From the NCBI GenBank assembly GCA_017405845.1, contig JAFQZQ010000031.1:62001-126000 (forward strand): a DNA stretch of 64,000 nt. The letters run 5' to 3'. This stretch comes from Mogibacterium sp. Lineage in GTDB: Bacteria; Bacillota; Clostridia; Peptostreptococcales; Anaerovoracaceae. The translations under genes were made by a program, and so were the position numbers. The notes beneath the pieces were generated by a model that worked only from the letters and a program-made list of their open reading frames with translations, did not search any database and had not been told where the DNA came from. Shown in pieces: positions 17,162-24,619 of the stretch; position 1 is the stretch's first letter, and each line of letters begins with the position of its first letter.

Positions 17162-17863
17162 CTAATCAACCCACGAGTAGGTCAGGAAGAGGTCGAGAGG
17201 CACCAGGGACTTATCTGTCTTTGCTTGCGCTTCTTCGAAGATATCTCTTCTGATGCAGGCGCTGTTGACAGTGGTAAAGCCGTCGAAAAGCTCGTCGATC
17301 TTGTCCAGCCCTTCCATGAATTCATTAACTGATGTTGCGTATCCGAGATTCGGATTGCCGAGAATGTATATGTGATCGAGTCTCATTGACCCGAGAATGT
17401 GCTGCATTGTGCCGTCGATGGCATCTACGCTCTTTGTCCACGGTCTGTACGGATTGACAATGTAGACCGGGACGGCGTCATCCTTGCTGAGCAGATCGCT
17501 GTATGCGCCTGCAAACTTGGCGGCCTGATGGCCCCCTCCTATGTCCAGCAAAGTGTAGTGATCGGAGATAAGCGATACCCTTACGCCTCCAACCATAACA
17601 GGTGCATCGAGGTACTGCTCCTGATATATTATGTTGACTCCCCTGTCCGCGAAATCCCGCTGCATATCGCGCGATCTGTACAGTGGCTTGGTCTGGTCGA
17701 GGTCAAAGAGATCTACCTGCCTGCCCGTCTTCTGCGCAAGCTTGTTGGCAATATTGAGCACTATCTCGCTTTTGCCTGAGCCCGCCTCTCCGATGAAGAC
17801 GAAATTCTTCTTTTCGTCCATCAGCTGTTCAAATGTTTTATCTGTTTCGTAAAAGAGCCCCAT
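17162..17863 (-). CDS. P-loop ATPase of unknown function heading the oxidoreductase operon
   Basis: A 233-residue soluble protein with Walker A GEAGSGKS (25-32). A DLFDLDQTKPLYRSRD segment resembles the switch/second-Asp strand of SIMIBI-type GTPase or ATPase folds, and LLDIGGGH could be the Walker B side. It has no membrane segment. It is first in the operon with all four oxidoreductase subunits, so a role in assembly, activation or regulation of that enzyme is plausible but inferred only. AAGGAT is the ribosome site. I do not recognise a named family. Confidence 0.75.
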   Translation of the reverse strand: MGLFYETDKTFEQLMDEKKNFVFIGEAGSGKSEIVLNIANKLAQKTGRQVDLFDLDQTKPLYRSRDMQRDFADRGVNIIYQEQYLDAPVMVGGVRVSLISDHYTLLDIGGGHQAAKFAGAYSDLLSKDDAVPVYIVNPYRPWTKSVDAIDGTMQHILGSMRLDHIYILGNPNLGYATSVNEFMEGLDKIDELFDGFTTVNSACIRRDIFEEAQAKTDKSLVPLDLFLTYSWVD

Positions 17864-17878
17864 CTGTTATATCCTTAC

Positions 17879-17911
17879 AAAAACAGCTGTCCCTTGTCCC
17901 GGAACAGCCTG
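17879..17911 (-). terminator. Attenuator-like intrinsic terminator in the oxidoreductase operon leader
   Basis: On the minus strand CTGTTCC-GGGACAA-GGGACAG forms a 7-bp stem with one G-U pair. It is extended by CAG/CTG around a bulge and followed at once by TTTTTG. It lies between the operon promoter (17949-17977) and the first ATG (17863). No other minus-strand gene precedes it, so it can only affect this operon. Confidence 0.7.
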
Positions 17912-17948
17912 ATTCTATATTACCCCTTGGTATTGAATTTCCTTATTA

Positions 17949-17977
17949 TTTATACATTAGCTCAGGTAATTTTGCAA
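17949..17977 (-). promoter_or_regulatory. Sigma-A promoter of the P-loop/oxidoreductase operon
   Basis: On the minus strand TTGCAA (17972-17977), a 17-base spacer and TATAAA (17949-17954). Expected start near 17942, giving a leader of about 80 bases that contains the attenuator hairpin. Confidence 0.7.
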
Positions 17978-18008
17978 GTAAAGATTATGTGAAGAGCCAT
18001 GAAAGATA

Positions 18009-18017
18009 TGGTATTAT
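18009..18017 (+). promoter_or_regulatory. Extended -10 promoter of a leaderless glycosyltransferase gene
   Basis: TGGTATTAT is TG-G-TATTAT. Six bases (AGGGCC) separate it from the ATG at 18024, the same geometry as at 14001-14016 and 29276-29269. No Shine-Dalgarno sequence and no good -35. Confidence 0.65.
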
Positions 18018-18023
18018 AGGGCC

Positions 18024-19304
18024 ATGAAAATACTTAGCATTACAGCGCAAAAGCCGCACTCAACAGGCAGCGGCACATATATGACGGAGCTCGTAAGAGC
18101 CTTTGCCCGCACGGGCCACAGTCAGGCTGTCGTCTGCGGCATATTCCCTGACGATATCGTAGACTTCCCGGAAGGAGTCGGCTGCTATCCAGTCTTCTTT
18201 TCGGAGACCGCGGACAAATCTGACCTGCTGGCTGCCCCGTGCAAAGCCGCAAACTGCAGCAGCGTGCAGGCGAAGTTTAATTCACTTCCGTTCCCGGTAG
18301 TAGGCATGTCTGATATAATGCCGTACACCTCAACGAGATATCGCGATCTCACTCCTGAGATGATATCTCAGTTTGAGGCTGCTTTCATCGACGCTGCAGA
18401 ACGCGCAGTATCGGATCTCGATCCCGATATCATAATCTGCCACCACCTGTTTCTGCTGACTGCGCTTGTAAAAAAGCACTTTCCGGAAAGAACAATAGTC
18501 GGCATCTCCCACGGTACAGATCTGCGGCAGATGATAAACTGCGACAATCTCCGCGAGATCGTAAGACCATATATCAGGGATTTGGATGCTGCCCTGGCTC
18601 TTCACTCAGAGCAGCGTAAAACGATCATAGATATATTCGGCATGGATGAAGACCGCGTGTCAGTTATAGGCAGTGGCTACAATGCCGGCTTGTTCAATAC
18701 CGAAGGCCGAAAATCCCGGAAAAAAGACGAACCGCTGAGGTTCACCTATGCAGGCAAGATCAGCAGACCAAAGGGTGTGCCTGAAATGCTCGCAGCGCTT
18801 GAGAAGCTTTCAGATGACAGCGATGTTCCTGCCTTCAGTCTTACGATGGCAGGCGGCTGCCAGGATGAAGTGCTTAAAGACAGAATGGGAAGCCTCCCTG
18901 CATATGTAAGCTGGCTCGGACAGATCCCGCAGCCTGCTCTGGCAGATCTCATGCGGCAGACGGACATCTTCATACTTCCGTCGTACTTCGAAGGACTGCC
19001 TCTTGTGCTGATAGAAGCGATGTCAGCCGGAGCCGTGCCTGTAAGCACTGATCTTCCGGGCATACAGAGCTGGATCAACGCGAACGTCGGTGGGCCAAAC
19101 GCCGTATTCGTTCCCATGCCTCAGATGAAGAGCATCGATGAGCCCACAGATGCGGGACGCGAGGCGTTTGTGAACGATCTTTATCGCACTCTCAAAGACG
19201 TCACAGCCGCTTTCGTTGAAGGTGCTCTGCCCGGCCCTCTTCCTGATACTTCATCGATCACATGGGACGGTTTAGCTGCACGGCTGCTGTCAATATCACT
19301 TTAA
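18024..19304 (+). CDS. Glycosyltransferase family 4
   Basis: A 426-residue GT-B enzyme. The N-terminal acceptor domain starts MKILSITAQKPHSTGSGTYM (Gly-rich loop) and includes DIIICHHLFLLTA and GISHGTDLRQ. The C-terminal nucleotide-sugar domain has FTYAGKISRPKGVPEML and the family signature PSYFEGLPLVLIEAMSAGAVPVST (E-x7-E). Donor and acceptor are unknown. It stands alone with its own terminator; it is not the same type as the GT4 at 44276-45751. Confidence 0.9.
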   Translation: MKILSITAQKPHSTGSGTYMTELVRAFARTGHSQAVVCGIFPDDIVDFPEGVGCYPVFFSETADKSDLLAAPCKAANCSSVQAKFNSLPFPVVGMSDIMPYTSTRYRDLTPEMISQFEAAFIDAAERAVSDLDPDIIICHHLFLLTALVKKHFPERTIVGISHGTDLRQMINCDNLREIVRPYIRDLDAALALHSEQRKTIIDIFGMDEDRVSVIGSGYNAGLFNTEGRKSRKKDEPLRFTYAGKISRPKGVPEMLAALEKLSDDSDVPAFSLTMAGGCQDEVLKDRMGSLPAYVSWLGQIPQPALADLMRQTDIFILPSYFEGLPLVLIEAMSAGAVPVSTDLPGIQSWINANVGGPNAVFVPMPQMKSIDEPTDAGREAFVNDLYRTLKDVTAAFVEGALPGPLPDTSSITWDGLAARLLSISL

Positions 19305-19332
19305 AAATCTGCCCGTATAAGACGACTTTCCG

Positions 19333-19358
19333 CGCCGCCTCCGTGCGGCGATTTTTTT
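19333..19358 (+). terminator. Intrinsic terminator
   Basis: CGCCGC-CTCCGT-GCGGCG hairpin followed by ATTTTTTT, 29 bases after the glycosyltransferase stop. Confidence 0.93.
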
Positions 19359-19411
19359 GCTGTTATTTATCTATAAGTTTATATAATATTCACATTTTTA
19401 ATTTCTCCTTA

Positions 19412-19420
19412 TGTTAATAT
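19412..19420 (+). promoter_or_regulatory. Extended -10 promoter candidate for the aldolase-like gene
   Basis: TGTTAATAT is TG-T-TAATAT. A start near 19427 would leave a 22-base leader containing AAGGAG before the ATG at 19449, so this gene has a normal ribosome site. Another AT-rich -10-like sequence (TATAAT, about 19383-19388) lies further upstream. Confidence 0.45.
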
Positions 19421-19448
19421 TTTAGCCATCAAAAGCAAGGAGCATACA

Positions 19449-20633
19449 ATGGACAGAGATCAGGCGGCAACAATGATGACGAAAGCCCTGAAGGGTTTTC
19501 ACGGAAGGTTTAAAAGGATGTACGGCCAGCTTTGCGTGCGCGTGGATGCCAACACTTTCCTCAGCACCGGCGGTAACAACATTCTTGCCGAGATCACGGA
19601 GGACAGCTACGAGGTATGCGACATCAATTCCGGTGATCTTGGAGAGATATTCGCAAAAAGGAGCGACATAAATGCCATCCTTTTCGGTTGCTCAACCGAC
19701 ACTGTTGCCGTGTCTGAAAAAGCCGACGTGCTGCCTGTCACCCTTGAAGATCTCGCGCGCCTTACCGGTTCGGAGCTCAAGGTTATTCCTGACGCATCCG
19801 CTGCAAGCATACTTTCGGGGCTGAAGGATTCTTCGGTCTGCCTCATCAAAGGCACCGGGGCTTTAGCTGTTGGCACAAACTGCAGAAAAGCCGTTGCCGG
19901 AGCCCATATAGTAGAAAAGGCATGCGAGGCAGAGATGCACGGCGAGGTGCTTGGCGGCACCGTTCCAATCGAAAAAGCCCTTGCTGAGAATCTCAGAAAG
20001 GACTTCATTTCAGATTATATAAACCGCAACGAGGAGAGCAGCGTAGAATACGTCGAATATGACGAAGCAGAATTCGCTGTAAGGAGCAGCCTCATCGACT
20101 ATGGTAAGGAGCTTGTGAAGCGCGATCTCTCATACGGTTCATGGGGCAACCTCTCGATCAGACTCAACGATGACGAAATGCTCATCACCCCTTCCTCTAT
20201 GGATTACTTCGATATCAGAATCGAAGATATAGTAAAAGTGAACATACACTCACTCGATTTCGGCAAGCAGCGCATGCCGAGCACTGAGGTCAAGATGCAT
20301 GCAGCTGTTTACAAAGCGTTTCCGGACTGCAAAGCAATGATACAGACAAGATCGAACGCGATCAGCGTATTCGCGGCCTGCCAGGCTGGCTTTGCGCTGG
20401 GAGGCGGCGAACTGCAGGAGCTGATTGGCGATGTGAAAATCACCGACTATGCCCTGCCGGGTTCCGAAGAGCTTGCAGAGACAGTGGTCTCCACCCTTAA
20501 AGACACTCACGCCTGCATAATACCGCACCATGGAGCGGTATTCTATGGTCCATCGCTCGATGTTGTGCTGGCAGTGGCCGAAGCTGTCGAGATGAGGGCC
20601 CGCAACCTCCTCTCATTCGACTCAGGACTCTAA
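19449..20633 (+). CDS. Tandem class II aldolase/adducin-like protein with degenerate metal site
   Basis: A 394-residue protein made of two class II aldolase-like halves (about 15-180 and 205-390). The second half keeps the phosphate loop GSWGNLSIR (231-239), ITPSSMDY, and the catalytic-type Glu in STE (280), plus HHG (360-362). The zinc ligands normally forming HxH are Q-T-R (299-301). The first half lacks both: KGTGALAVG stands where NHG would be. Working class II aldolases use three His ligands, so this protein may be non-catalytic, use another metal, or act on a different substrate. It converges on rarD, overlapping it by 12 bases. Confidence 0.75.
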   Translation: MDRDQAATMMTKALKGFHGRFKRMYGQLCVRVDANTFLSTGGNNILAEITEDSYEVCDINSGDLGEIFAKRSDINAILFGCSTDTVAVSEKADVLPVTLEDLARLTGSELKVIPDASAASILSGLKDSSVCLIKGTGALAVGTNCRKAVAGAHIVEKACEAEMHGEVLGGTVPIEKALAENLRKDFISDYINRNEESSVEYVEYDEAEFAVRSSLIDYGKELVKRDLSYGSWGNLSIRLNDDEMLITPSSMDYFDIRIEDIVKVNIHSLDFGKQRMPSTEVKMHAAVYKAFPDCKAMIQTRSNAISVFAACQAGFALGGGELQELIGDVKITDYALPGSEELAETVVSTLKDTHACIIPHHGAVFYGPSLDVVLAVAEAVEMRARNLLSFDSGL

Positions 20634-21539
20634 CAGCTCTTTATTGCTTTTATATTCTCCATAGCTGAAGAATATCAGGCCGATCCAGATAACGGCAAAG
20701 GATAAAACCTGAACCGTATCGATCGGCTCTTTATATACAAAGATTCCGAGAATCAGCGTTATGGACGGGCTTATATACTGTGTCAGTCCGATTATGAACA
20801 GCGATACTTTTTTTGCAGCACTGCCGAAAAGCGCGATCGGTATCAGCGTCACCAGGCCGCTCAGAAACATAAGGGCGTATTTGCCCGGAACTCCCAGGCT
20901 CAGTGCTCCCATGCCGCGCGCCTCTATCACAAATATCCCTATGACTGCAAACACAGCATAAAACATCGTTTCATATACGAGTTCGATGATCGGCGGGTTT
21001 TTGGAAGACTTTTTGATAGCCGAGTAGGTCGCCCACGTGAGGGCAAGTCCCAGCGCCACACCCGGAAGCTGTCTGTAGTGAATCAGCATCACTATGAGCG
21101 CAATTGCAGCGAGAGCCATCGCGGTTACGTTGTATTTTGTGAACTTTTCTTTAAATATAATGACACCGAAGAGACAGATCACGATAGGCTCTATGTAATA
21201 GCCGATTGAAGACTGTATCATGTGACCCGTGGTCATGGCCCAGATGTAGATGCTCCAGTTTGCTGTCAGCAACAGACCTGCGATCAGGTATCTTCTGAGC
21301 GCCCCCTTTTCTTTAAGAGGTTCCCAGATCTCTTCCTTCTTATACATCAGACGCGCAGCGATATACGAGTACACGAACATAGTAGTCATCCTGTAAAGAA
21401 TGATTATCCATGACGGTATCGGTACCAGCGCCTGCCAGTACGCAGGCAGAAATCCCCATATCAGCTGGCAGGCAAGCACGCATATCAGGCCGGTCCTGTA
21501 ATCGTTGCTGTTATTTATCCCAATACTCTTTTTTTCCAT
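20622..21539 (-). CDS. rarD: RarD-like EamA family transporter
   Basis: A 305-residue DMT-superfamily protein with about ten membrane helices in two EamA repeats. RarD features are visible: CQLIWGFLPAYWQAL at the start, a RMTTMFVYSYI helix, TANWSIYIWA and GYYIEPIV. RarD proteins are annotated as chloramphenicol-sensitivity or metabolite exporters; substrate unknown. It follows the C_GCAxxG_C_C gene by 15 bases and its 3' end overlaps the convergent aldolase-like gene by 12. Confidence 0.88.
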   Translation of the reverse strand: MEKKSIGINNSNDYRTGLICVLACQLIWGFLPAYWQALVPIPSWIIILYRMTTMFVYSYIAARLMYKKEEIWEPLKEKGALRRYLIAGLLLTANWSIYIWAMTTGHMIQSSIGYYIEPIVICLFGVIIFKEKFTKYNVTAMALAAIALIVMLIHYRQLPGVALGLALTWATYSAIKKSSKNPPIIELVYETMFYAVFAVIGIFVIEARGMGALSLGVPGKYALMFLSGLVTLIPIALFGSAAKKVSLFIIGLTQYISPSITLILGIFVYKEPIDTVQVLSFAVIWIGLIFFSYGEYKSNKELLES

Positions 21540-21554
21540 CTGAATACATTACCT

Positions 21555-21962
21555 TTACAGGCCGAGCTCCTCCTCGACGAGTCTGGTGGCTATTCTGATG
21601 CACTCATCGCAGGATGTGAATGCTTTTCCGTCATTGCCGGTCTTGATATCCCTGCAGATGAGAGCCTTTGCCTGCTCCACGAATTTCTTCTGCATTATTC
21701 CGGCGACCCTTGTCGTCTTAGCCTTCGTAAGTCCTGCATGCTCTGTATTACCGTCGCTGTGTACAAGGCCTGCAACCATCGCAGCTCCGCTTATGGCTCC
21801 ACACACGCCCTGTGCAGTTCCCATTCCGGCTCCGAAGCCTTCACCCATCTTGTAGAGCAGGGACTCATCGATGCCTACCTCGTCAGCGAATGTGCAGACT
21901 ACTGCCTGGCAGCAGTTATATCCGTTTCTGTGCTTTGCAGAAGCTATGTCAGCTCTGTCCAT
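21555..21962 (-). CDS. C_GCAxxG_C_C family protein
   Basis: A 135-residue cysteine-rich small protein. NGYNCCQAVVCTFADE, GFGAGMGTAQGVCGAISGA and FTSCDECI reproduce the order of Cys and Gly motifs that names the family (putative redox or metal-binding proteins, function unknown). AGGAGG precedes the ATG. It lies in an operon with the downstream RarD-like exporter. Confidence 0.88.
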   Translation of the reverse strand: MDRADIASAKHRNGYNCCQAVVCTFADEVGIDESLLYKMGEGFGAGMGTAQGVCGAISGAAMVAGLVHSDGNTEHAGLTKAKTTRVAGIMQKKFVEQAKALICRDIKTGNDGKAFTSCDECIRIATRLVEEELGL

Positions 21963-22019
21963 AGATAATTCCTCCTGTTTGTTCTAATTTATTTACGACG
22001 AATATCATAACATATTTTT

Positions 22020-22045
22020 TGCAACACTTTGCCCTTTTTACGATA
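22020..22045 (+). promoter_or_regulatory. Candidate ECF-type promoter upstream of the sigma gene
   Basis: TGCAAC, a 15-base spacer and CGATA resemble the TGAAAC-N16-CGTA pattern used by many Firmicute ECF sigma factors. The spacing is one short and this single site cannot prove it. It would make the sigma gene autoregulated. Confidence 0.35.
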
Positions 22046-22101
22046 CTATATTTATGAGAGCTCTTAAAAAGCATCGACAATGATGATATGAGGCAAATTG
22101 A

Positions 22102-22608
22102 ATGGATGAAAAACTGATCAACGAAGCGATAGCCGGGAGCAAGGAGGCATTCTGCTCGCTCTACGGCGCATATAAGGACAGGCTTTACCGCTACGCGCTC
22201 TACAGGCTGGGTGATCCTACCGAAGCCGAAGACGCTGTGAGCGAGTGCGTGCTGGCTGCGTGGCAGGGTATCGGCAGCCTCAGAAGCAGCAAAGCCTTTG
22301 GATCGTGGATCTTCAGGATCCTCTCGAATTGCTGTGCCTCGCGTATCAGGGAAATGATAGGCACGCGGGAAAACCTTGAGCGGTTATATGACGCAGGCAA
22401 AGGCAGCGCAGTATCTTCCCCGTCTCTTCCTATAGAGCTGGCCGAGGCTCTCTCGCAGCTGAACGAAGAGGAACGGAACATCGTATTGCTCAGCACCATC
22501 GGAGGTCTCAGCAGTTCTGAGATAGCCCCTCTCACCGGCCTGACTCCGGGGAGCATCAGATCAAAGCTTTCCAGAAGTCTGGCAAAGATGCGCGAGTTCT
22601 TATCATAA
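22102..22608 (+). CDS. ECF (sigma-70 family) RNA polymerase sigma factor
   Basis: A 168-residue alternative sigma factor. Region 2 covers about 10-75 (AFCSLYGAYKDRLYRYALYR, then DPTEAEDAVSECVLAAW), region 4 about 112-165 (LSQLNEEERNIVLLSTIGGL followed by SSEIAPLTGLTPGSIRSKLS). A GAGG lies 8 bases before the ATG. The next gene, 11 bases on, encodes a single-pass membrane protein with an extracytoplasmic beta-propeller, placed where an anti-sigma factor is expected. Confidence 0.93.
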   Translation: MDEKLINEAIAGSKEAFCSLYGAYKDRLYRYALYRLGDPTEAEDAVSECVLAAWQGIGSLRSSKAFGSWIFRILSNCCASRIREMIGTRENLERLYDAGKGSAVSSPSLPIELAEALSQLNEEERNIVLLSTIGGLSSSEIAPLTGLTPGSIRSKLSRSLAKMREFLS

Positions 22609-22619
22609 GGAGAATCAAA

Positions 22620-24596
22620 ATGAGCAAAGATCATGAATATATAAAAGAATTATTCGACAGCGACGGCATCAGCGCTCCGGAGAGTCTCTCTGAAGAAAGC
22701 ATGCTGGCAATGCTGAATGCCGCCGAAGAGAAACAGACTGTGGAGCAGCCGGAGGCAGAATCCGGAAAGAGCTTTGAGCCTGCACGTAAAAAAGCCCGCC
22801 CTTCTCTCAGAAAATGGATGACGGTAGCAGCAGTCGCTGTCATAGCAGTTTTCGGCATCGGCGGACTCAGAGAGATCATGACAGCTCCGCCTGACACTTC
22901 AGCAGTCGGCGGCGAGCTCTATACGTTTAAAAGCGAGACGGAAATCAAAAACCTCATAAAGAGCATGGAGCCGGAGACTGTGTTCAAAAGGTTCAGTCTG
23001 GATATGGGCTCGCCGGAAGAGACGCTCGAGTACGAAAGCAGTGATGCGGCTACAGGAGAAATGGCTGTCAGCAACCCAATGACCGCTAAGTCAGCCGGAT
23101 CCGCAGACCACTCCGAGACCTACCTTCAGGTAGATGCAGTTGATGAAGCTGATATCGTAAAAACTGACGGCAAATATATATATTATGTTACTGACAGCCG
23201 CGAAGTGGTCATTCTCTCCGCAAAGGACGGAAAGACAAAGAAGCTGTCCACAATTGGAAGCAGCGGTATCGAGAACTACATCAGCGACATATATGTTAAG
23301 GGAGACAAGCTCATAACAGTTGGCACCATCTACAAGGACGACAGCGACGAATCCTCATCCGGCATAGTCGTATACGACATCAGCGACCGCAGCAAGCCGA
23401 AAGAGCTGTACGACTTCAGCCAGTCAGGAGACATACTCTCGAGCCGCATGGTCGGAGACTATGTTTACCTCGTGACCAACGACTATGTGCACAGAGGCGG
23501 TCGCCCGGTGCCTGTGTGCGGCAGCATCAATGAACTTAAGAGCCTCGAGGCGACAGAGATCTGCTGCGTGCCTGACCCTAAAATGTCTTCATACATAGTT
23601 CTCAGTGCAGTAGACACTGCATCGGGTGAAAAAGGAAGATCAGCCACAAAAGCCATCTTCGGAGCGAGCAGCGAGATATACTGCAACGACCATAATTTGT
23701 ATGTAACTTCGTCTGACTGGTCAGACGAGGGCGAATCCGTAAATACACGCATCGTCCGCGCAGGTCTTGACGGCCTCAAAGTGAAATTCAATGCCACAAC
23801 AAAGGTGCGCGGCTACATCGACAATCAGTTCTCGATGGATGAGCGCGACGGATACTTCCGCATCGCCACCACGTCGCAGCGTGCAGGAATGGATGTCAAC
23901 AACATGTATGTACTCGACTCAAAGCTTAAGGAAGCCGGCAAGGTAACCGGATTTGCCCGCAACGAGAGCATCAAGGCAGTGCGTTTCATAGGCGACAAGG
24001 CATATGTTATAACCTACGAGGCAATAGATCCTCTCTTTATAATAGACCTCGCTGACCCTGCAAATCCGCGCATCGAAGGCGAAGTCAAGATAGACGGCTT
24101 CTCCACCCTTCTCGTTCCGGTGAGCAAGGACAGGCTGCTCGGTATCGGTCACGCAACAGGTGACAACGGCTATGGCGGAGAATATGACAGCGGGCTCAAG
24201 CTGGCGCTCTTCGACATATCCAATCCGTCCGAGCCTAAGGTTCTCGACAGCAAGGAGTTCAAGGACATGTCGAGCATCGCTCAGTATGACCACCATGCGC
24301 TGATGGTCAACAGCGGAGCAGGCTACTACGCTATACCATATGAAGTATGGAACTATGACAGCGTTGAAGAGGAAGAGGTAATGACTGAGGATGAACCCGT
24401 CGAAACCATAGATGAAGGATTCGAAACCGGCGTACTCCTCTTCAAGGCGGGAGATAAGATAAGTCAGACCGACAAACATAAACTTGACGGTTCTGCCATC
24501 AATAGAAGCGTTTACATAGGCGACTGGCTCTACGCCCTGGATGCTGACGGAAACGCGCAGAGCTTCAAGCCTGCGCTCCAGGATTTGCAATATTAA
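22620..24596 (+). CDS. Membrane-anchored beta-propeller protein, putative anti-sigma partner
   Basis: A 658-residue protein: an acidic cytosolic N-terminus (1-60), one TM helix (about 66-83), then a large outside region. The signature YLQVDAVDEADIVKTDGKYI marks the Beta_propel family; repeated blades (VVIYD-like IVVYDISDRSKPK, LFIIDLADPANPR, LALFDISNPSEPK) follow. Co-transcription with the ECF sigma gene and the topology of a transmembrane anti-sigma factor suggest that the N-terminus restrains sigma while the propeller senses. No known anti-sigma fold is obvious in the short N-terminus. AAGGAG precedes the start. Confidence 0.85.
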   Translation: MSKDHEYIKELFDSDGISAPESLSEESMLAMLNAAEEKQTVEQPEAESGKSFEPARKKARPSLRKWMTVAAVAVIAVFGIGGLREIMTAPPDTSAVGGELYTFKSETEIKNLIKSMEPETVFKRFSLDMGSPEETLEYESSDAATGEMAVSNPMTAKSAGSADHSETYLQVDAVDEADIVKTDGKYIYYVTDSREVVILSAKDGKTKKLSTIGSSGIENYISDIYVKGDKLITVGTIYKDDSDESSSGIVVYDISDRSKPKELYDFSQSGDILSSRMVGDYVYLVTNDYVHRGGRPVPVCGSINELKSLEATEICCVPDPKMSSYIVLSAVDTASGEKGRSATKAIFGASSEIYCNDHNLYVTSSDWSDEGESVNTRIVRAGLDGLKVKFNATTKVRGYIDNQFSMDERDGYFRIATTSQRAGMDVNNMYVLDSKLKEAGKVTGFARNESIKAVRFIGDKAYVITYEAIDPLFIIDLADPANPRIEGEVKIDGFSTLLVPVSKDRLLGIGHATGDNGYGGEYDSGLKLALFDISNPSEPKVLDSKEFKDMSSIAQYDHHALMVNSGAGYYAIPYEVWNYDSVEEEEVMTEDEPVETIDEGFETGVLLFKAGDKISQTDKHKLDGSAINRSVYIGDWLYALDADGNAQSFKPALQDLQY

Positions 24597-24614
24597 TTCT
24601 TTACATAGTAGAAT
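24585..24614 (+). promoter_or_regulatory. Sigma-A promoter giving leaderless rqcH mRNA
   Basis: TTGCAA (24585-24590), an 18-base spacer, TAGAAT (24609-24614), then five bases to the ATG at 24620. The -35 overlaps the last codons of the beta-propeller gene. No Shine-Dalgarno sequence precedes the ATG. Confidence 0.6.
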
Positions 24615-24619
24615 AAGGC

